A DNA stretch of 64,000 bases from NCBI GenBank assembly GCA_963920635.1, contig OY987306.1, positions 32,679,453-32,743,452 on the forward strand, written 5' to 3'. The notes beneath the pieces were generated by a model, which did not search any database, was not told where the DNA came from, and worked only from the letters and a program-made list of their open reading frames with translations. Positions 58,905-64,000 of this stretch are shown in pieces. Positions within the stretch are counted from its first letter, which is position 1. Each line of letters begins with the position of its first letter. Source of the stretch: Pseudeuparius sepicola. Taxonomy: Eukaryota; Arthropoda; Insecta; Coleoptera; Anthribidae. A program made the position numbers and the translations under genes.

Positions 58905-60400
58905 TAGCTGGCTGTAAGTCAAATCGTGATAATAACTAAGTGGCTAGGTTTTCTTTGCTTGACGACAAGCGGTCAACTTGTATTTATTTTGGGCTTTCCC
59001 AAGGAAGAAAATTAAATAATAAAATGATTAAGGGCCAATGCATAGGCAAACTAAAGTACTTTTTAAAATTAAAGGAGCTTTCTAACAATCCAACCATTGT
59101 TTAGTATTCATGCAAAAGTTTCTTTACTTAATGTTAAAGTCAAAATGTAATTTAGTTGAATGTATTATGAAATTGACCCTAACTGCTATTTCAGTCAGAA
59201 GTGATTACTCTCCTTCACAACATGCTGTTCTCTGTTCGCTTGTTTGAATTTTGATGAAAATTTAACCATAAGGGAACATAGATCATTATTTACCTGATGG
59301 CGCACTTTGCAAAAAATTCTGACAAAAATTCGACTTACCACAAAATATAGTCCCCTAGGTATATTTGCCCAAATTTACCTACCATATTATTTGTCGAAAA
59401 TGTACCTATCCACACTGTTAAACAAATGTACCTACTTACTTAGGTACCCAATTATTGAAACGAAGTATACAAATGTATCGTACCTATCTAATTATAATTA
59501 AAAAGAGGGTTGAACATTTATTAGAAAAGATAAACTAAGCCAAAGTGCAGACTGCTCTATACGACAAAACCGTCCCGCTGCGGCGTTGCCACATGTTTGC
59601 ACAGGGCTTCTCCTAGAGTGCAGGACATTTTGAAAGGTAACTTTTTAAGACTCTCATTGATAGAAAAACTTGGAATAAAAACCAACTCCGCATTTATAGT
59701 TATCTCAACCTGAATATCGATCGGAGGTTCTCAAATTTTTCACAACACTTGTTCGCTCATCATCCACAAACATTCATATTATATTATCTCTGTTCAGATC
59801 ACTGTGTTAGACTGTACGCCTCGCTTGTAATGATATATTCGCGAGATATCGCCCTGGGTCCAGCCTCTTGTATGTCTGGGCGGACATTATGTGTAAATTC
59901 TTTCTTGTAAGCCACCTGTAAGGTCCTCCCAAGAAATATATAGCGGGCTGTGAGAAGAGGCCGAGCTAGGGCGCCATTTAAGAATGAATTAATTTTTAGG
60001 TTTTGACAATTCGATCATTAGTATCGACTCGATATTTCTGATATTTCATTTTAACGCCCTGGCAAGACATATTTGTCAAAATCGATGACGCAACAATATT
60101 GTTCAGGGAGAATGAGAATTGTTGCCAAACCAGGTATATACCTGCCTATGTTCTATGTTCATCAATATTAATATTCGTTAGATTTAATGATGAGGCAGGT
60201 AACAGTTGTTTTAGTGCCTTAGAAATAAATAAGTCATCCTATTCACACAGGTGCACACATTAAAATGCAGTAAAAATTATATTTTGTTGTGATTTCGTTG
60301 ACGTTTTTAGTTTGCCATAAACAACTATACGTATAGTTAGGTAAAGTTTTGTGTCAATTTAGCTTGAAACATAATTATATTATTATTCAATACTTATATT
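58905..60400. other. AT-rich non-coding DNA, no gene recognised
   Basis: Rich in CTACC/TACCTA tracts. A moderately GC-rich piece at 59560-59640 and 59850-59970. No repeat shared with the window and no domain in the short ORFs. Confidence 0.35.
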
Positions 60401-60479
60401 TTGAGGATACATGTGAGTGAAATTTTAATTAAGCTATGTGGCTATATTCTATCTGTTGTAGTTGTAGATAACAAAAAAG

Positions 60480-60907
60480 ATGCTCAACTCCTGTTGTGTA
60501 TTTGGATGTACCAAACTGGGGGGGGGGGGATAAGAATAGTGGGGTTTCTTTTCATTCGTAAGTCTTATTATTAAAAATATAAAGTTTTAAAAATCTTTGT
60601 TAATAACTTTGCAGTTTTCCAAGAGATAAGGTGATATTAGAGACAAGTGATTGCAGTAATAAAAAGGAAAAATTTTGTACCGTCTACAACTATTTACTTG
60701 CTAGTTTGTAGTCAACATTTTATCGAGAGCGATTTCATAGAGAATTTTGGGCAGCGCAAACATAAAAAGTATGTAATTATTACAGTTTTTATTTTCAAAG
60801 TATTATGATAGAAACTCTATCAAGGAAAAAACTGCAAAATATTGTGCTAATGAACCTAGCTCTTCGTCGTCAAAGATGGAAATTGACATTCTGGTCCCTT
60901 TAATAAG
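60480..60907 (+). pseudogene. Decayed P-like THAP transposase, three exons visible
   Basis: Exon 1 (60480-60557) starts MLNSCCVFGC and ends TTTCATTC/GTAAGT. Exon 2 (60615-60768, acceptor TTTGCAG, donor AAAAA/GTATGT) continues SFPRDKVILE and, in another frame, VCSQHFIESDFIENFG. Exon 3 (about 60786-60907) is open (..SSSSSKMEIDILVPLI) and ends ATAAG/GTACTT. Together these supply the THAP signature: C..C, FPRDK, and C..H in CSQHF. It is dead: a run of 12 G at 60518-60529 shifts the frame to a stop, and a base loss in exon 2 shifts it again. Exons 1 and 2 resemble 12313. P-element transposases carry THAP at the N terminus, and the P-like right end at 61467 lies in the same orientation, so both probably belong to one element. 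Confidence 0.7.
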
Positions 60908-61032
60908 GTACTTATTTGTATTTTTTTTTGTTAGATGCTTAAACATTAAAAATTATATAAAAATATGTAAAAGCTACCTGTCTTAGATGTTTTTTCTATT
61001 AAATTGAATTTTAAAAGTAATAAATCAGTTAA

Positions 61033-61467
61033 GATAAGTTATTTCTCTCCCAAGGTACCTCACAAACTTAAAATAAACTTGTAGTCGTAGATAAAAACTC
61101 TGATTGAAGCTACCTGCTTTTAATAATTAAAAATTTTCGAAATACGATTTGTTTTGAACTACCTACTTATACGTAATGCCCACGTAATGGGAATTATAGG
61201 ATTACTAAAGGTGTTACAGGAAAAATCTGGTTGCAATTATTGGGACTACTACAGGCGGCCGCATTACCTTTAATTGGCCATCTGAGTATCTGGAAGTTAG
61301 AAAAGCTAAAAATTGTGAATTATGATGGGAAATATTTTGCCTCCTTTAGAATCTATGGCACTGGCATGTCACATAAAACCTGATGGCAGTTGGACACCCT
61401 CAAGGCTTCACTTTTCCTATGTGATAGAATGTGACATGCTGGGTCCCCTTATTTTAAAGAGTCCCTG
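61033..61467. mobile_element. Right half of P-like transposon, copy 3
   Basis: Matches the right halves of the other two copies from TCTCCCAAGGTACCTC to TTTAAAGAGTCCCTG. With the THAP exons 130 bp to the left, it indicates a less deleted version. No left end was located, so the full boundary is unknown. GCTGCCCC follows the end. Confidence 0.75.
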
Positions 61468-62529
61468 GCTGCCCCAAACACAATAAAAATCACACCTGTG
61501 CGACTTCCATACCTACTAATCAATTCGATGAGAAAAACCTACCGGTATATTTCGACCCACCTGTAGAATACATAATCTGAGTCAGACAGTGACATAATTT
61601 AGTATTATTTGACAGCTTTCGTACCGACCTCTCAAGAATGTCGTTTGTAAGATAGTTATCTTTAGTCTTCGGGCATCGCCACAAAATAATAGTGATTTAA
61701 TTAAAATGTGATATTTTTCCAGAGAATATATTTTATAACGTCATCTGCCCATATAACACATGGGTCTGGATCCATAGGCACAACGAGGTACAAACAGAAG
61801 TTATCTAGAACAAACTTTACTTTCGAATGTGACTACCTACACAGGGTATAGTCAAAGTTCACCGTAAAATTTAGTTTGAACGTCATAGTGCCCTATTTTG
61901 GCATCATTTGCACTTAATGTTTTTAACATGTTCTAGAAAATGGCACTAGAATATGAATAACAATTTATTAACGAGTTCAAAATGTCTTAGATTGTTGTAC
62001 CTACATCCTACATGACTTTGATCTATCAGCTTTGTTTTGTTGTTTTTTTTTTGTCAACTGCCGTTCTATTTGGGATGCGAGATGTAACCTCCTTGCGCCC
62101 AAGCCTGGGACTATTACCAGGCAGTTAATTATTTTAAATTTTCGATCTGATAAAAGTCTGTTTTATGAAAATTGCCGCGAATATGACAACGAAATATTAA
62201 AACCCCGAGTATACAGCTGCTCGGGGCCCTGAATAAAATCTAAGCCACAGTTAGGCAGGTCGTGAGTGTCCAGTTTCTTTTATGGAACGCCAATTTGTGT
62301 CTGGCAGTCTCTTGACGTTGAACACCTACGCGAAAGGTTAAACGCCGGGTTTGGTAATATTTTTTTAAGATTCAGAATTAATAAGCAGGTTGTAAATAAG
62401 CCGAATTGGAAAATTATTCAATAAGACGTAACGGAATAATGTTAGAAACTGGAAGATTGTTAGAAGGACTTTAAATTGACGCAATGAAAGACAAAAGGCA
62501 ATCTGATAGGGTGTGTCCCTCTTTATTGT
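61468..62529. other. Non-coding DNA, no gene recognised
   Basis: AT-rich, with an isolated CACAGGGTATAGTCAAAG near 61840 that could be a worn element tip. The 66-codon ORF at 62032-62232 has no domain. Confidence 0.35.
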
Positions 62530-62805
62530 AGTTTCTCTGTGAGATACGTAGAAATTGAAATCTTCAGCTTATTCTCCATCCCAAAAAACGCAACAGTGCC
62601 AAATTATACTTCAGCAACTTGATTAGTTTGGGAGATGCAGCCATAATTCAATTCCAAAAATAAAGTTCAACGCCTTATGTATCTCTTAAACAAACAACAT
62701 TTCTATGAGGCACATTATTGGCCTCAATAATTGTCATAATATTTTGGCCCAAAATATGTTATTATGCAGTCGCTCTATGGACCATTATTAACGGGACACA
62801 CTGTA
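62530..62805. mobile_element. Solo right arm of family F-type palindrome
   Basis: Matches the right arm and tip of 57884-58904 (CTTATTCTCCATCCC, GACCATTATTAACGGGACAC, ACTGTA). The left arm is absent. Confidence 0.75.
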
Positions 62806-64000
62806 TAGTTACATTCAATTTTCGGTGTTTATAAAGACACCTGCACTTATTTGTCAAATCCAGGTGTGCTAGCTATCATTTAGTAAGTAAACAAAATAAG
62901 CAAATATTGCTACACATTTTCTAAAAAAAAAAACTGATAAAATAAATATCTATACACATAATAGGTGCCAATCTATAGTTTTCAATATGAGCAAAACTTT
63001 TTGTCCACTCAATATTTACACACTGTGTGTATATTATTATTTTTAGTCAGTTTATTCCTCTACAATAATAAGAAAATAATAAATAGAAAAATCTTCTTGA
63101 AAGCAAGCCTTCTTATGTACCAAAACGGATAAAATAAGTTTGGGTTTTCAAAATTTGTTTTCAAAAAGCTTGGCAGTAGGTAGATACTTGGCAAAGTATG
63201 TATTTTGTTTACAATTCGCGCGACAATCTTTTTAAAACCTAAACTTATTTTATTCGTTTTAGTACATGGCTTAAATAAAAGCTTTTCACTAAAAAGGTTT
63301 TTTATTTAGTATTCTATTTTGTGCTTTTTAATTATAGTATGTCTTAATCATGCATTTCTGATAAAGTTTGAAACTGATTTGGAGTAACTGTCAAATTTGA
63401 CATCTAACCAAAAACTTTAAAAACACCACTTGTTTGACAAAAAATCGAAAAACTTGTTTCTCTCGGAATAATTCTTTACCCGTAATATACCAATTTTCGT
63501 GAATAACATTTATTTTTGTCATTAATCTTTCCTTTATTTGTAACGGAAGTCGTCCTTGATACAAAATTTATTTAATTGCTGTAATTTAATAAAATAATCC
63601 GATTTATTCATGTAGATCAATAAAGATGCAAAGAAAAAACATCAAAAAATCATTTTATAGTAATTTCACGAATTAAGTATTTAGTATTTCATAAGAAGTT
63701 TATAGTTTATTCAAATTTAATCCTTACCTAATTGTTGAAATAGCCAAAAGACTTACTATAAAAAGCAAAAAGTTGTTTCATCTTTTGACTAGACTTGAAT
63801 ACGATAGGTTTAAACAAAGATGTATAGGAAACAGTTCATATTATTTATTTGAAAATAATACCCAAGGTTGTAAATTCAAAAGTTCTTAAATGCATTGTAT
63901 AAGTAGATATATTTATGTGGTAAAATAGGAGATATACGCCGTTTATTTGTTTAGGTATATGTATATATCTTTAGACAGATCCAATCAACCCTGCAACTTT
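62806..64000. other. AT-rich DNA with one imperfect inverted repeat
   Basis: At 63117-63265 GTACCAAAACGGATAAAATA pairs with TATTTTATTCGTTTTAGTAC over about 32 bp with a few mismatches, a possible small MITE. The remainder up to the window edge shows no gene or repeat. Confidence 0.4.

Overview
The window is nuclear DNA of an insect, probably a beetle or another holometabolous insect. It is AT-rich, gene-poor and heavily loaded with DNA transposons. One gene is certain: a Knirps-family (NR0A) orphan nuclear receptor on the + strand. Its two coding exons (36785-36862 and 40884-41822) give a 338-residue repressor with a complete two-zinc-finger DNA-binding domain, the adjacent Knirps box, no ligand-binding domain and two CtBP-type PxDL motifs. 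A second likely host gene starts at 44684 with the first exon of a THAP zinc-finger protein. Its later exons were not found. No tRNA, rRNA, CRISPR or prokaryotic feature was seen.

Layout. 1-4020: two tandem-repeat arrays (about 205 bp and 224-236 bp units) flank a GC-rich block at 1690-2022 that ends in a good splice donor, so it may be a distal promoter or 5' exon. 4020-10845: AT-rich unique DNA, a second GC-rich block (5940-6180), a 5S-like SINE fragment and two long palindromic transposons. 10846-20591: a P-like transposon with an exact 8-bp target duplication, a THAP transposase fragment, more palindromes and some TE-free DNA that may be regulatory. 21189-24610: four transposons joined end to end. 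24611-36784: mostly non-coding, with five further elements. One of these (34273-35735) keeps the C-terminal catalytic part of a mariner-like transposase. 36785-44410: the Knirps-family gene. Its 4-kb intron carries two palindromes and a CpG-rich block, and a third palindrome lies just after the stop codon. 44411-64000: the THAP first exon, a deleted hAT element with a perfect 8-bp duplication, a second P-like copy, more palindromes and a decayed P-like THAP transposase.

The strongest structural signal is the number of long inverted-repeat (fold-back) elements: about 20 copies of 0.6-1.7 kb, covering close to 30% of the window. Most start TACAGGGTG or TACAGTG and end in the complement. Four otherwise different families share an internal block of the form GGGGATCT...GGTTAAAT. 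Two of these carry remnants of one transposase type: an N-terminal helix-turn-helix (DUF4817-like) and a C-terminal DGAPPH...RSPDL..LDF catalytic segment with 41 residues between the two aspartates. Some elements share interiors but differ at their tips, one is nested concentrically, and several sit in the Knirps-family intron or possible 3' UTR.

All calls come from reading the sequence. Splice sites, promoters and enhancers are inferences, and family names rest on recognised motifs rather than a database search.
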